64,000 bases of DNA from Cryptomeria japonica (GCF_030272615.1 NC_081407.1:434342730-434406729); one strand, 5' to 3'; positions 23,069 to 35,157 are shown, numbered from the stretch's first letter. Program-made: numbers and translations. The notes: generated from the letters alone by a model not told the origin.

Positions 23069-23312
23069 ATTAGCTCTTTCAATCCAAACAGTCGCACCTA
23101 CAGTCCAAACAGTCGCATCTACGGTCTAAATGGTCTCACATACAGTTCAAACAGTTGCATTACCAATCCAAACACTAGTGTTTTCAGCACAAACAGTTGC
23201 TCTTTCAATCCAAACATTAGCTTTCACAGTTCAAACTTTAGCTCTTTTAGTCCAAACGGTCGCACCTTCAGTCCAAACAGTCGCATTTTCAATCCAAAGG
23301 TTAGCTCTCTTG
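23069..23312 (+). repeat. Leader repeat block 2: 21-nt tandem array
   Basis: About 12 copies of a unit like cagtccaaacagtcgcatttt in the same orientation and with the same 21-nt period as blocks 1 and 3. It is a diverged subfamily: block 3 contains ggtccaaacaacagcgtcttt, which aligns to it. The open frame reads as repeats of the FNPNSRT type. Confidence 0.85.
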
Positions 23313-23467
23313 GTGTTAATATCAAATTTCTCATATTCCAACATTAACTCTCAAAGGTTGAGCATATTACAGAGTTGGGTCAAAATTGTAATCTCCTAAG
23401 TTCAAACACTCAATTTGCTAAACCTACATATCATTATTTGAACTTTAGAGTCACTGTATAGCAGAAC

Positions 23468-23656
23468 AGAGTTCCTGGTTTGTCAGTCAGCATTTTTGGT
23501 CTGTATGTCAGCATTTTTGGTCAGTATAGTAGCATTTTTGGTAAGTATGTCAGAGTTTTTGGTCCAAACAACAGCGTCTTTGGTCTAAACAACAACGTTT
23601 TTGGTCTAAACAGCAAAGTTCCTGGTCATTCTGTCAGCGTTTTTGGTAAAATACAT
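23468..23656 (+). repeat. Leader repeat block 3: 21-nt tandem array
   Basis: Nine copies of a unit like agcatttttggtctgtatgtc. The frame 23480-23704 reads a heptad repeat with a VFG-N core (SVFGLNN, NVFGLNS). About 580 nt before gag. Confidence 0.9.
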
Positions 23657-24239
23657 CAAAATCAGAAAACAAAAACAACCCATTTCTCAAACAGTCAAAC
23701 ATAGAGAATAGGTCATCTTGTTGGGTCATTTAATCAAGTTATCTTCTGTTAAAAATAGATTCAAGAACAAGACACACAAAAAGTCTCAAGTATTCACCTC
23801 AAACAAGTTAAAGATCAAACACCTTAAAGTGCAACAACACATTGTCTTTGATAAACTGATTGTTCAAACATAGTTTCTCATCAGGATCTATCATCCTTTA
23901 ATCACGAAACTACAATGCTTGATCAGAATAACCTCTTTCTTTATCATAGGATATATCATTCCTATTTGAACTTGGTCATATCAAAAATCACAAAATTTGC
24001 ACTCCAAAAACTAAGATCGAAAAACTTGTAAACAAGAAAATACTTGAAACGATCATTTCGTGTCTATACATCTACAACTTTCACCTCAACAATTGATCAC
24101 TTATAATGACACATTACTCAAGATTTAAACCCTGAAAAACATTTAAAACACGTGTATGCCTATTCTAACTAGGGCTTAGAGACGGAAAATTGCGGAAACA
24201 AAAATAGAAACGTTTGAGATAACTAAAGACTATATAACC

Positions 24240-25481
24240 ATGGAACACGAAGATGAAATACAAGTTGAAGATGAAATACAAGTTGAAGAGGAAATAACAG
24301 AACAAAATATCAGAGACATCAAGAAAGATCCTCAATTCAACAAATTTATGAAGAAATTATTGGAGGGAGAAAAAGAAAAATATTTCCTAATGTTAGCCAA
24401 ATCTGGTGCTACACTCCCCCAAGAATTTGATGTAAACAAATTGAAACAAAAGAAAAGCGGTCCTCCTCCTAATGACGAACAATATGAGGACATCTTAGGT
24501 CTCAAAATTAATAACACGTCAATTCCTAGCAACACCAGAAATAATGAGGAAACTTACATTCCCACAAGGGAGGAAGTAGAAATTCTAAATAACACTCAAT
24601 CCAACGAAGATACAAGAAGGGATAGAGATGATACAAGAAGAGATCAATATATTCCTAGAATGCAAAATCATGGTCATACAAGAAAAAATCATGTTGATAA
24701 TCCTATCATGACTCTCACACAACAACTACAAACATTGCAAACACAAATCCAAGATATGCAAAGAGGAAATGTTAGGCGATACTCGCTTCAAGAAATATGT
24801 CCTTATCCGTTTGACAGAAACCTCGACATGATAACTTTTCCTATAGGTTTCGAGACTCCAAGGTACGAAAAATATGACGGAAGCACTGACCCTCAAGATC
24901 ACATAAGATAATTTTACACAATGAGCATGGAGTTTGCACATGAAGATACATACTTAATGAGACTATTTCCAAAAAGTTTAACTGGATTAGCCATGGAATG
25001 GTTCTCAAAACTTCTACCAGGAATTAGATCATTTTTAGAGTTGGTGGATAAGTTTGTATCCCAATACGCTTACAACATTCAACACAAAATAGCCATGCTA
25101 GACCTGTGTAACACAAAACAAAAAAGCGGAGAACCCTTCATGACATTCTTACAACGATGGAGGCGGTTAGTTTCGAGGTATCCTCGTACAGTGCCAGAGT
25201 ATGAAAAAATGGACATTTTCATAGACAACTTAAACGATCAAATGAGTTGTTACTTGAAAATGCAAGGAAATCAAAGTTTTGCAAAAATGATTGATAATGG
25301 AATCGGAATGGAAGAAGCCATGATAAAGAAAGGTGAGTTGAAAATATTCAAAGAAGGAGTTCACCCTCCTAACAACACTAACAACAATAATCACAATGAT
25401 AAACCAAAATTCTGGAATAGAAATTGTAATGTTGTCAATGATGGGATAGTGGATAACAACAATGTAAAACCAAAGCAATAG
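24240..25481 (+). pseudogene. Element G gag (retrotransposon gag domain)
   Basis: One frame with a single stop at 24909. The N-terminus is acidic with a duplicated VEDEIQ segment, then MKKLLEGEKEKYFLMLAKSG. The gag core follows: PRYEKYDGSTDPQDHI, MRLFPKSLTGLAMEWFSKL, FLELVDKFVSQYAYNI, GEPFMTFLQRWRRLVSRYP and MSCYLKMQGNQSFAKMID. This is the Tat-type gag signature. The product would build the virus-like particle. Confidence 0.92.
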
Positions 25482-25988
25482 GTTTTCAACTTATCCAATC
25501 ACTCAGCAACAGCTCAACAAAACAACAATCACCAAAAAGCAACTATCAAAAACTTCTTTCGAAGACAATTTACAAACATTGGTGAACCCCTTGGGTCTGC
25601 ATTAAAAACACTTATTGCAAACAAATTGATTACTTTACTAGAAGAAAGAAACTTTGAACCCAAGGTAAAACCTACTTGGTGGAATGACAACCATTACTGT
25701 GATTTCCATCGAAACAAAGGACACCAAACAGATGCTTGTCAACAATTAAAACATGTCATCCAAGATTTGATTGATAATGGAATAATAACCGTGGATGGAC
25801 ATACAACAAATGAATCTCACACAGCTTTCAAAACTCCACTTCCTAATTATGAGAAGGGTGAATCATCAATAGGGCAGAACGGTAAAGGTAAAGCAAAGGT
25901 AAACTATGCTCATGCATATGACAATGTGGTAAATGTAATCGTCGTTAAAGAACAACAACATCACGAACCTGCTCATGTTATCACATGA
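25482..25988 (+). pseudogene. Element G gag C-terminus with zinc-knuckle-like motif
   Basis: Same frame as gag after a stop at 25479. It contains TWWNDNHYCDFHRNKGHQTD and then ACQQLKHVIQDLIDNGII: the C-x2-H-x5-H-x4-C motif followed by an LK-IQDLID-G helix, characteristic of Tat/Ogre and Athila gag. RNA packaging is the expected role. The stop at 25479 and another at 25986 break the polyprotein. Confidence 0.82.
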
Positions 25989-26057
25989 AGTAAAGCCAAA
26001 GTTGTTTTGTCGGGTCCTACAACAAACACATCATCCACTACCAAATAATACAATCTA

Positions 26058-26582
26058 GTGGATCAATTACAGAAAACACCCGCACAAATATCCATCTTAG
26101 AACTTTTAAAACTGTCACCTGCACACAAAGAGATTCTTGAACGAGCATTAGTAGATACCACAGTGTCCAAAGATATCGATATTGATCAATTCCAAACCAT
26201 GGTGGGACACCTCACAACTCCTCACTGCTTATCATTTACTGAAGAAGACGACATGTCCTTGCAACACCCCCACAACGCTCCTTTGCATATTGAAGTCCTC
26301 GTTCACAAAACGTGAGTTAAACGTGTTCTAATAGATGGTGGAGCTGGCCTAAATATTTGTTCATTGAGTCTTGTTCGTGCCTTAGGATATTCAGAAGATG
26401 CAGTTGATCCCTGTAAAAAGATCACCATAAAAGCCTATGATGAAGAAGAACGTTCCTCCAAGGGAATTGTGATACTACCCATTACCTTTACAGAAAAACA
26501 CAGCATGTCAAATTTCCCTATGATGGACAAGAAATCACAATATCTGCAGATTCAAATCCATTCCAGTATTGCAGCAATCTAA
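26058..26582 (+). pseudogene. Element G aspartic protease
   Basis: The active-site block VLIDGGAGLNICSLSLVRAL (about 26323-26382) has the D-G-G/S-A motif of gypsy proteases. Upstream is a helical linker, TPAQISILELLKLSPAHKEI. A stop at 26313 precedes the active site and a frameshift near 26515 moves the frame; the following frame resumes within the protease end (MAQEFIVPHNREASSLN at 26585). Confidence 0.88.
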
Positions 26583-26584
26583 AA

Positions 26585-27100
26585 ATGGCTCAAGAATTTA
26601 TTGTTCCTCATAACAGGGAGGCGTCATCTTTGAACACACAATCCAAAGACCAATTCTTTGCCTCTATTTTATCAAGTATGGAAAAACAAATGCAGTTAAG
26701 AGATCGAGGAAATGGAGAATACTTAATATCACAATTACCACTCTCTTCTAAATCCTTTGGAAAACCATCAAACTCTAAACAACAACCAATTGTGAAACAT
26801 CTTCCGATATTTGATGGAGCATTCATTAGTGCTGGAACCTTGTCAGAGGAGACAGAAGACAAAGATGTGCTACAGTGGCTATACAAAGATGAAGAAATTC
26901 AACAAAAGGACAACAATGCTAGAATACCTACAGAAAAATATGGAAAAGGATTCAACATTCTTCAAAAGATGGGATACATTGGAACAGGTCCTATAGGAAA
27001 AAGAAAATAAGGTATCTTAGAACCTATCCAACCACATAATCAACAAGCTACAGACAAAGCAGGCTTAGGGTATGGACAAGTTACTCTACCAGAAGATACA
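26585..27100 (+). pseudogene. Element G post-protease segment with G-patch domain
   Basis: After the protease the frame reads through to a Gly-rich motif at about 26930-27080: KYGKGFNILQKMGYIGTG, GKRK, stop, GILEPIQP and AGLGYG. The spacing and the G-x-G-x3-L-x2-M-G-Y core match a G-patch, an RNA-binding module found after the protease in some retroelements and betaretroviruses. One stop at 27008 splits it. Confidence 0.75.
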
Positions 27101-28130
27101 TCTTCTAACCAACAAAAAGAAGAATATGAAAACAAACAAGAACAACTTGCAATTGAAAGGGAAGAAGCATCTGCAACGCAACGATCACAACCAAACATGA
27201 AATGGCAAAAGAAACAATCCTCAAATCAACAAGAGAAACAAACCAATAATACCTCCCAAGCAGCATTAACTCTTAATCAAAACAAGCATGAACCTAGTAC
27301 TAATCAAGGAGAACTGATAGTAAAGTTGATAGAACTCAATCTCAGTCCAGAAGAAGTTGAATATGAGAGAAGGAAAGATATAGCAAGACAAACAGAAGAA
27401 ACACATCAAAAGCTATATGAACAAATTTGTAGATTGCATGCTGCAAGTGAGACAGATTCTGACGAATGGGAATGGGATTCCTATCATTCTGAAGAATCAA
27501 CTGAAGAAAATTGCTTTAAAGAAGATGTAGGAGTCAATGTAGTTCACATGTATGCAGGACAAACGTTAGGAACTAGTTCACTTGAATTAGAATCACATTC
27601 GGCTGACTTGGAATTAATTGAGGATGATCAAGAACTTCCTGGGCGAGGTCATTCTGATGAGGGTACCGTTCTGGACATTGACATACATATCAAAAACTTT
27701 GATAACTCAATCATGACCCTAAATACTCTCGAAACATCTCAACCAGATGATCCTTTACCTCTACTCCACCCCGAACTTATTGAATGGGAAAATGAAGGAC
27801 ATACTGCCATTGATACCTTTCCAAATGACTATGCCATATCCATATATCTTAATGCAATCGAACCCACAACAACTTCAACCAGGAATTTCAGCAATGCATC
27901 TTCCAGTCAAGTGGGTGCCAAATCTCCTAGTCGCAAAAGCGAAAATAAAGAAAACAATATCAGGTCTAATGTTGAAAACCATTTCTTGGCAACATTAGAT
28001 CAAGAAAAAGTAAAAAGAAAGGACGTATCTAACGGTGAAAACCTCCTTGAGGCACTGGAAGATGGGAGATTTGACACTTTACCTAAGTACTATCAAGAAA
28101 GGTCATCAATTTAGATTGAACCAACGGAAG
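27101..28130 (+). pseudogene. Element G acidic linker between G-patch and RT
   Basis: An uninterrupted frame (27197-28114, 305 codons) that is Gln/Glu/Asn-rich. It has VKLIELNLSPEEVEYERRKD and an acidic central part (SETDSDEWEWDSYHSEESTE), and no catalytic motif. It probably corresponds to the spacer of Tat polyproteins upstream of RT. The long open frame relative to neighbouring parts is notable. Confidence 0.65.
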
Positions 28131-28261
28131 CAGTTAACATTGGGACATCGGAGCAACCCAAGATCCTACATCCAACAACTTCTCTGACAGAAAAGGAAAG
28201 GAAATAATATATGAAATTCTTTACATGAAGACAAATCAATTTTGCCTGGTCATATGCAGAC

Positions 28262-29045
28262 ATGCCAGGGTTGGATCCAAAGCTTATTATGCATCACTTG
28301 AATGTCAATCCAGGAGCCAAACCAGTCAAACAAAAATTAAGAAAGATGCATCCACATATTGCTCTCTTGGTTAAAGCAGAACTAAAAAAATTACTCGATG
28401 TCGGATTCATCATACCTATAGCATATCCTCAATGGGTATCAAACATTGTTCCTGTTTCAAAGCCAGACAAAAGTATCAGAGTATGCACAGACTTCAGAGA
28501 TCTTAATAATGCATGTCCAAAGGATGAATTTCCTTTGCCTAACATTGACATCATTGTAGATTTAACAACTGGACACTCCATGTTTTCTCTAATGGATGGT
28601 TTCTCCGGATACAATCAGATTAAAATAGCACCCGAAGATCAAGAAAAGACAACTTTCACATGTCCATGGGGTACTTTCTGCTGGAACGTCATGCCTTTTG
28701 GATTAAAGAACGCAGGTGCCACATATCAGAGAGCTATGACAACAATATTCCATGACATGATGCATACATTCATGGAAGACTATGTGGATGACATCTTGGC
28801 AAAATCATACAACAGAGAAGAACATATTGAAATACTGGAAAAGATCTTTGATCGGTTATAACAGTACAAGCTATGACTAAATCCTAAGAAATGTGCCTTT
28901 GGTGTCACTTCAGGAAAGCTATTGGGATACATTGTTTCAGCTAGAGGTATCAAAGTAGATCCAGCTAAGGTCAAAGCAATCATGGAAATGGCATCTCCCA
29001 AGAATATAAGTCAACTCAGATCATTACAAGGAAGATTGTAGTCAA
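28262..29045 (+). pseudogene. Element G reverse transcriptase
   Basis: The start MPGLDPKLIMHHLNV is typical of Tat elements. Motifs: VKQKLRKMHPH, VPVSKPDKSIRVCTDFRDLN, FPLPNIDIIVDLTTGH, FSLMDGFSGYNQIKI, FCWNVMPFGLKNAGATYQRA and the active-site box YVDDILAKS. The open segment stops at 28859. The thumb (NPKKCAFGVTSGKLLGYIVS) continues in the same frame with further stops to about 29045. Conserved residues are intact despite the stops. Confidence 0.93.
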
Positions 29046-29067
29046 TCAGAAGATTTGTGGCTCAACT

Positions 29068-29568
29068 ATCAGATAAATGTCAACATTCACCCATCTATTA
29101 CATAAAAATGTTCATTTCAAATGGGACCATCAATGTGAGGATGCATTCAACAAGATCAAGGCATATCTCATGCAACCACCCATTCTAATGTCACCAATTC
29201 CAGACAAGCCATTATTGCTCTATGTATCGACCACTGAAGTATCATTAGGAGTTTTGCTTGCACAACAGGATAATGAAGGAAAAGGGCGAGCCATCTACTA
29301 CATTAGCAGAACACTAGTGGGATACGAACTCAACTATTCCCCAATAGAAAAAGCATGCTTGGCGGAAGTTTTTGCTTCTCAAAAATTAAGACACTATCTA
29401 CTGTCTCACTCCATCAAGTTGATAGCTAAAATTTATCCATTGAAATATTTGCTCAACAAGGCAACATTGACAAGACGAATAGAAAAATGGATCATGATCC
29501 TAAGTGAGTTTGATATTGAGTATGTAGATAGAAAAGCTATCAAGGGACAAGTCTCACAGACCAACTAG
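29068..29568 (+). pseudogene. Element G first RNase H (degenerate)
   Basis: A classic gypsy RNase H fold: FKWDHQCEDAFNKIKAYLM, then LYVSTTEVSLGVLLAQQD, YELNYSPIEKACLAEVFASQ and YLLNKATLTRRIEKWIMILS. The first catalytic Asp (usually VDAS) reads VSTT here. That loss is characteristic of Tat elements, whose ancestral RNase H became a connector. Frameshifted relative to RT. Confidence 0.87.
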
Positions 29569-29639
29569 CAGAGGCACCACTTCAAGATGATCATCCTCTA
29601 CAAATTGAGTTTCCTGACACTGATATCCTAACAGTTAGA

Positions 29640-30045
29640 ACAAAAGCATGGCAACTATACTTTGATGGTTCATATGCGCAGCATGGATCAGGAGCCGAAA
29701 TTTTATTTATCACACCACAAGGTCATACCATCCTGAAAGCATATAAATGAAGCTTTCCATGCACCAACAACACTGCAGAGTATGAAGCTTTGGTTACAGT
29801 AATCAAAATGGCTATAGAATGGAACATTACACAACTTGAGGTCTTTGGAGACTCTCAACTCGTCATCAATCAAATCAATGATGACTATCATACAAAAGAC
29901 AACAAACTCATGCCTTACAAAAAGATGGTGGATGACTTCAAGAAATATTTTGTTGAAATCACTTTTGAACAAATTCCAAGAAATGATAACAAAGCAACAG
30001 ATGCCATGGCAACACTTGCTTCTCTATTACAAACACAGGAAAATC
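29640..30045 (+). pseudogene. Element G second (archaeal-type) RNase H
   Basis: LYFDGSYAQHGSGAEI, NNTAEYEALVT, LEVFGDSQLVINQIN and ITFEQIPRNDNKATDAMA: all four acidic residues of an active RNase H are visible, unlike in the preceding copy. A second RNase H after the degenerate first is the defining feature of the Tat lineage. One stop (29747) lies between the first Asp and the Glu. The frame then stays open to 30270. Confidence 0.92.
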
Positions 30046-30289
30046 AAGAGCGTTATGAATTCCTGGTTGAAGAGTTGTTTTACCCATCTCATAATTGTCC
30101 TGATTCCCAAACCATTTGTCAACTTATAGGACATGATTCCTCCCGCTATGGCCAAACTTATACATACCTAAAAGATAACATCTTACCTCCTGACTTATCA
30201 AAAAATCAAAAGAGAAACTTTATTCGCCAATCCTCCCATTATACTCTTGTCGCAGATACCCTATTTAAATGAGGTCTAGACGGTACTCT

Positions 30290-31400
30290 TTTAAGATGTC
30301 TCGAACAAGAAGAATCTGAGAAGGCCTTAAAGGAAGTCTATAACGACATTTGTGGCACTCATTCAAGTGGTCTTACCCTTTCGAAAAAACTCATACGCTT
30401 GGGCTATTATTGGCTGACTATGGAACGAAAGTCTTTTCAGGTAGCCAGAACATGCAAACAATGTTAGATCCATGGAAACTTGATCCATGCACTAGCACAA
30501 GAACTTCATGCTTTGGCAACATCTTGGCCTTTCTGTCAATGGGGTCTTGATCTAGTAGGAAAAATAAATCCTTCTTCATCAAATGGTCACAAATTCATCC
30601 TTGTAGCTACAAAATATTTTACAAAATGGATCAAGGCAGTACCTCTCACAAATATCACAGGAAAACAAATTGATGCATTCATCTTGAATTACATCATCTG
30701 TTGCTATGGAATACCAATGACCATTATCACTGATAATGGGTGACCATTCAAGAATCAGGATGTACAAGAACTATGTGAGAAGTTTAAGATCCAACATAGA
30801 TTCTCCACACCCTATTATCCACAAGGGAATGGGCAGGCAGAAGCATCTAACAAAACTATTCTGAAAATCCTCAAAAAAATAGTGAACGATGTTGGGAAAG
30901 ATTGGCATATTCAACTAAAGCCTGCTTTCTGGGCCTATCGCACCAGTATCCACACACCAATAGGTGCCACACCTTTCTCTCTTGTATATGGATCAGAAGC
31001 CATATTGCCTATTGAAGTAGAGATTCCCTCTCTACGTGTATCACTAAAAGGTCTCCTCCCAGATGAAGAACAAAGAGTGTCTAGACTACAAGAGTTAGAA
31101 CTGATCCAGGAACGAAGATAAAATGCCTTTGACCATTTAAAGGTATATCAACAAAGAATGTACCGAAGTTATAATCACAAGGTTAAACCAAGAATCTTTC
31201 AAGTTAGAGAACTAGTGCTAAAGGAAAATCCACGCAACCAGGCAGATCGAGAAAAGAAAGGAAAATTTGAACCAAACTGGTTGGGTCCATTTGTGGTCAC
31301 AACAGTATTTGGATTAGGAGCATATTAGTTATCAACACAAGATGATGATAAACTCAAGGAACCTATCAATAGCATGCACCTGAATAAGTTCTATGTCTGA
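30290..31400 (+). pseudogene. Element G integrase
   Basis: Zinc-binding region: CGTHSSGLTLSKKLIRLGYYW and CKQC. Core: WGLDLVGKI (first Asp), IITDNG (second Asp, directly followed by a stop at 30741) and NGQAEASNK (Glu). C-terminal part: GATPFSLVYGSEAILPIEVE, FEPNWLGPFVV and MHLNKFYV. The C-terminus ends at 31400 just before a repeat-rich stretch. The DDE residues are intact but stops and frameshifts inactivate it. Confidence 0.92.
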
Positions 31401-31530
31401 AAAATCATAAAAAATCACAAACAGTGAAAAATCAGAAAAAATCAAAAACAGTGAAAAATCAGAAAAAATAAAAAACAGTGAAAAATCAGAAAAATCCTAA
31501 AAAGTGAAAAAGCAGAAAATCCAAAAAAAA
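31401..31530 (+). repeat. 27-bp A-rich tandem repeat after integrase
   Basis: About four to five copies of a unit like aaaacagtgaaaaatcagaa with an aaaaatc spacer, 27 bp each, directly after the integrase stop. Confidence 0.82.
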
Positions 31531-33135
31531 ATCAAATATAAGAAAAAGTGCAATAAAAATAGATGGTGAAAACCTGGCAAATAGGCGCTATTTGTCGGAT
31601 AGCTCTGCCATCTATTAGTTCATGCATCTTTCGGCTTGCATTCATTTCCATCAGCGCTGTTCATATTCATCACAAGGCCTTTTGTACATATGCAGGCATC
31701 CCAGGTAATTCCTCGTCATGGTTTGGATCATTGACTATATCATAATAAGGCTTGTTTCTAGGCTGGGGGCAAAATCCTGAACCTAGATGGGGGCAAAAAG
31801 TTTTGATCATTTTTGAGCTTAATCAAAGCAGGTAGAACAACAGTCAGACAACGCTTGTCAAGCGAAAAACTAAGATACATCCAACATTGAACATAAGATC
31901 ACATTATCAACCATTAACTATCACATATCAATCTAAACATGACAAAACACATATCAATGGATGATATATCTTGACTCATGATTTTAACACTTTGGCAATG
32001 ATGGTTCAACTATTTTATTTGGATTTTCGCTATCATGATTTCTGAGTAACTCCAGGATGTCTTTGACTAGAGGAACGAGGAAGGAACATGATATTTTTCT
32101 TGTCTACTGTCTGTAAATTAATCATTAATATGTGCAAAGTTGTCTAAGGAAATGATCATCAGAATATCATGGAAGACATTTCGGACTAGCATATAGAAAT
32201 GGTTAATACTGCCTATTTTATGCAAGCAACACTCTGATAATCTTGGTTCAATTATACCTCGATGCTTGTGCTAACTTGCAATATCAAAACCTAGGAAAGT
32301 AGTGCTCAGGTCATCATGGTTCAATTATACCATTGATGCTTGCACTCACTTCCCACATTTTAGAGGCTCAATGATGAAACAAAGCAATGACTCCATGACC
32401 GGTCCGATCATTGCATTTTAAGATAAATTTGCATTTCATTCTGCATGGGATCACAATGCTCATCTTTTCCAAGGTCAAAGCTAACATGGTGTTATCTCTC
32501 TTATTACATGATTGAGTACATTGGACAATAACAAAAATAATCAATTCATTCATCCTGCATGATAAGTTAGTTCATCTCATGTAATCATTGCATACCAAGG
32601 CATCATTCATATAAAGCATCAAATCATTCATTCATTTAATAGAATCATTGCATGACATTCATCAAATCTCAAATCATATCAAATAACACCATTGCATTGC
32701 ATTGCATCCATCTCATATTAACATGCACGAGAAAATCATAAAAAAATATAAACATAGAAATCATTGCAATCGCACAAACATCGCATAGAAATTATAAGCA
32801 TTACCATACATATTTGCATTTGCATACATCATGTAAATACTGCATCATCATATATCCATCATCTAGAATTCATAGGCATATAGAAATTAAAGCATACATC
32901 AAGCATACATCATGAAAGTAACTGCACATCATAATAATATACCAAATAGAATGCATCCATCATCTCATAGGTCATGTAGAATGAATAGGATCGACTGCAT
33001 ATCATATCATCAAAATAGGACCAATGTCCAAGGTACAATGATATTGAAAAATATAGGAGATACATCACAAATATACATCACAGGAATCATCAATATCTCA
33101 TCACAAAAAGGTGTGTACATAAATAGATCAATGTC
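31531..33135. other. Element G 3' non-coding region
   Basis: No gene seen. The sequence gggggcaaaa occurs twice (31764-31800), and the stretch 32560-33060 is rich in CAT triplets with cattgcattgcattgcat. It separates pol from the antisense ORF. Confidence 0.5.
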
Positions 33136-35157
33136 CCATATTAGTGTGACCACTCGAACGCGGAGCAGAACTCTGTCCAGATGTGGTAGGTAGAGTAGCA
33201 CCAGCTAATACCCCTATACCTGAGTCCCCACCTGGGGGAGCTCTCTGAAGTGGCCCTGTCACTCCTTGACTCTCGGTCTGGCTCTATCTCGATCTCCTGC
33301 TCAGCTGTGAAAATCCTGGAGCCCTCCGCTCAAGAGGAACATCAGTAAAGTATAATGTCCTGTAATACTCGGCCTCTCGGATCCCCTGGCGCATCATCTT
33401 CAGGGCGTTCTTCCCTGAAGTAGACCCTCCTGACAACTGTACCTGTGTCTCAGCCTGCCGACACCTATCCATAGCTGCATCTCTCTCGACCAGGAGAGAA
33501 GCCATCTGAGTCTCTAGCTGGGCCATCTGAGAGTCCCTCTCTGCTAGTAAACTCTCTAACTGCTGAACCTGAGCCTGTAAGTCTATAATCTGAGCCTGCT
33601 GTTGATGCGATGACATCCTAATGAGGATCCGCCGAGGTGCCTCTGCCTGTGGCTGCTCAACTGGGAGTCCCTCCTACTTTGGAACCTGATGCCCCTGATC
33701 CCCTAGACCTGATCTCCTACGTCTAACCACTCGGGCCATCCAATCTGTATATACATCCCTAGCAGATCTGGAACTGCTAGCTCCTGGTGTGCCTATCGCT
33801 GCCACTGCCACTGCTCGACCATCTCCCTCATCATCATCTCCCCCATCCCCCCATCATCATCTCCTCCATCATCATCCCCAACACCCTGATCTCCTGCATC
33901 TCCTCCATATCCATCTCCATCTCCACTATCATCTCTGTCTCTACCATCCCTCCGTCGTCTAGGAGCTCTGCGTCGTGGCCTCTCATCATCCTCATCTAAC
34001 ACTGGCTCTGGCTCATCCGGAGGTGTCAACCTCAAAAACCTATGTGCAATACAATACATGACGTACTCATGTGTCATCCCGCTATCCATCACACCTGGAA
34101 GATAATCCCAATCCATAGGCCCCAATGCTTGATACTCTACCTAGGCATGGTCATATGAAATAGAAGGCCCCCAAGTAGCCACATCCAATCTCCGACGAGC
34201 ATAATGAGTTGTACCCTGTGGTATCCCCTATATCCTGCCATACTGTCTCAACACCCTCATACAAGGAAATCACTCGATGACGTAAGGTGTCGAGCCAATC
34301 AGATATCACGTCATGAATACATATGGCATCTCCATTGCATCCTCGGGCCAAATCTTGCAGTCCCTATATGGCCTCCATATCACAGTATCTAGGTCATCCA
34401 AAGTCTGTCTCTAGTACTCTAATTTGCCCAGCTTTCGCTGGACAATGACACCAGGATACCCATCAGCATAAGGTCTTCCTACAGGTCTCTCTCTGTCTAC
34501 CAATTGTCGTGTGATAGATAAATGCTCCCAGGCCCATATCTGAAGCAAAGTCACTCTTGCTGATAACGCAGCTGATCCTTGGTACACAACTTGGTGAAAG
34601 TCATGGTACAAGTGCGCTAACATACATGATCCCCATGAAAATTGGGTCCCCTCTGTCACCATCTGCTCAAGCAGACGACCCCATCCAACAGATAATCCCT
34701 TTGACCTATGATCAGGACAAAGGAAGCCTCCAATGAATCCAGCAAGCACAGTCGGTAACATGGCATACCCTAGCTCTAACATCTCCTGCCACGCAATATC
34801 ATACCCGTCGATCTCGTCATCCTCAAACACGTGACAAAGTGCCTCTGTCCCACCCCGCTCACTGAGATCATAATATACTAAATTTCCCATCACATGGATT
34901 CGCAAAATTCAGTAGACATCCTCGGGCATCACCGTCATCTCTCCAGTCGGCAAGTGAAACGTGTTATGTTCACTATGCCAGCGCTCTGCTAAAGCTGTCA
35001 GTAATCCCCAGTTTATCAGAGGCTGGGGCATGTCAAGAAGGGAAGACAGACCATATCTGCTAATGTGATCTCGCTCCGCTTGACTAAGGCAGGGTATCAA
35101 CATCCATGTCTTCGGGAAATGCTCCCGAGACTGAAGAACGCTAAAGTGCTCCTGCAA
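33136..35157 (-). pseudogene. Antisense plant-mobile-domain ORF of element G
   Basis: Reads opposite to pol. From 35157 to 33793 it stays in one frame with about half a dozen stops; the last part (33616-33136) is in another frame. Domain sequence: MQEHFSVLQSREHFP, FHLPTGEMTVMPEDVY, MLPTVLAGFIGGFLCPDHRS, SWGSCMLAHLYHDFHQVVY and ARVTLLQIWAWEHLSITR. The LLQ-WAWEH block and the LPTGEMT-EDVY block are hallmarks of the plant mobile domain (PMD, as in MAIN/MAIL1 proteins). The C-terminal part is Arg- and Asp/Gly-rich (RRRAPRRRRDGRDRDDSGDG), then a coiled coil (QVQQLESLLAERDSQMAQLE). The TTTGATTGCAG just before 35157 could be a splice acceptor, so an upstream exon is possible. Antisense extra ORFs are known from Tat elements. 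Confidence 0.82.

Noticed and set aside
21810-23656. Short regularly spaced repeats that might suggest a CRISPR array
   Set aside because: Units are head-to-tail without unique spacers, degenerate, and lie in the leader of a plant gypsy element.
33787-33999. Plus-strand Ser/Ile/Pro-rich frame
   Set aside because: It is the antisense of the Asp/Gly-rich low-complexity part of the plant-mobile-domain ORF.
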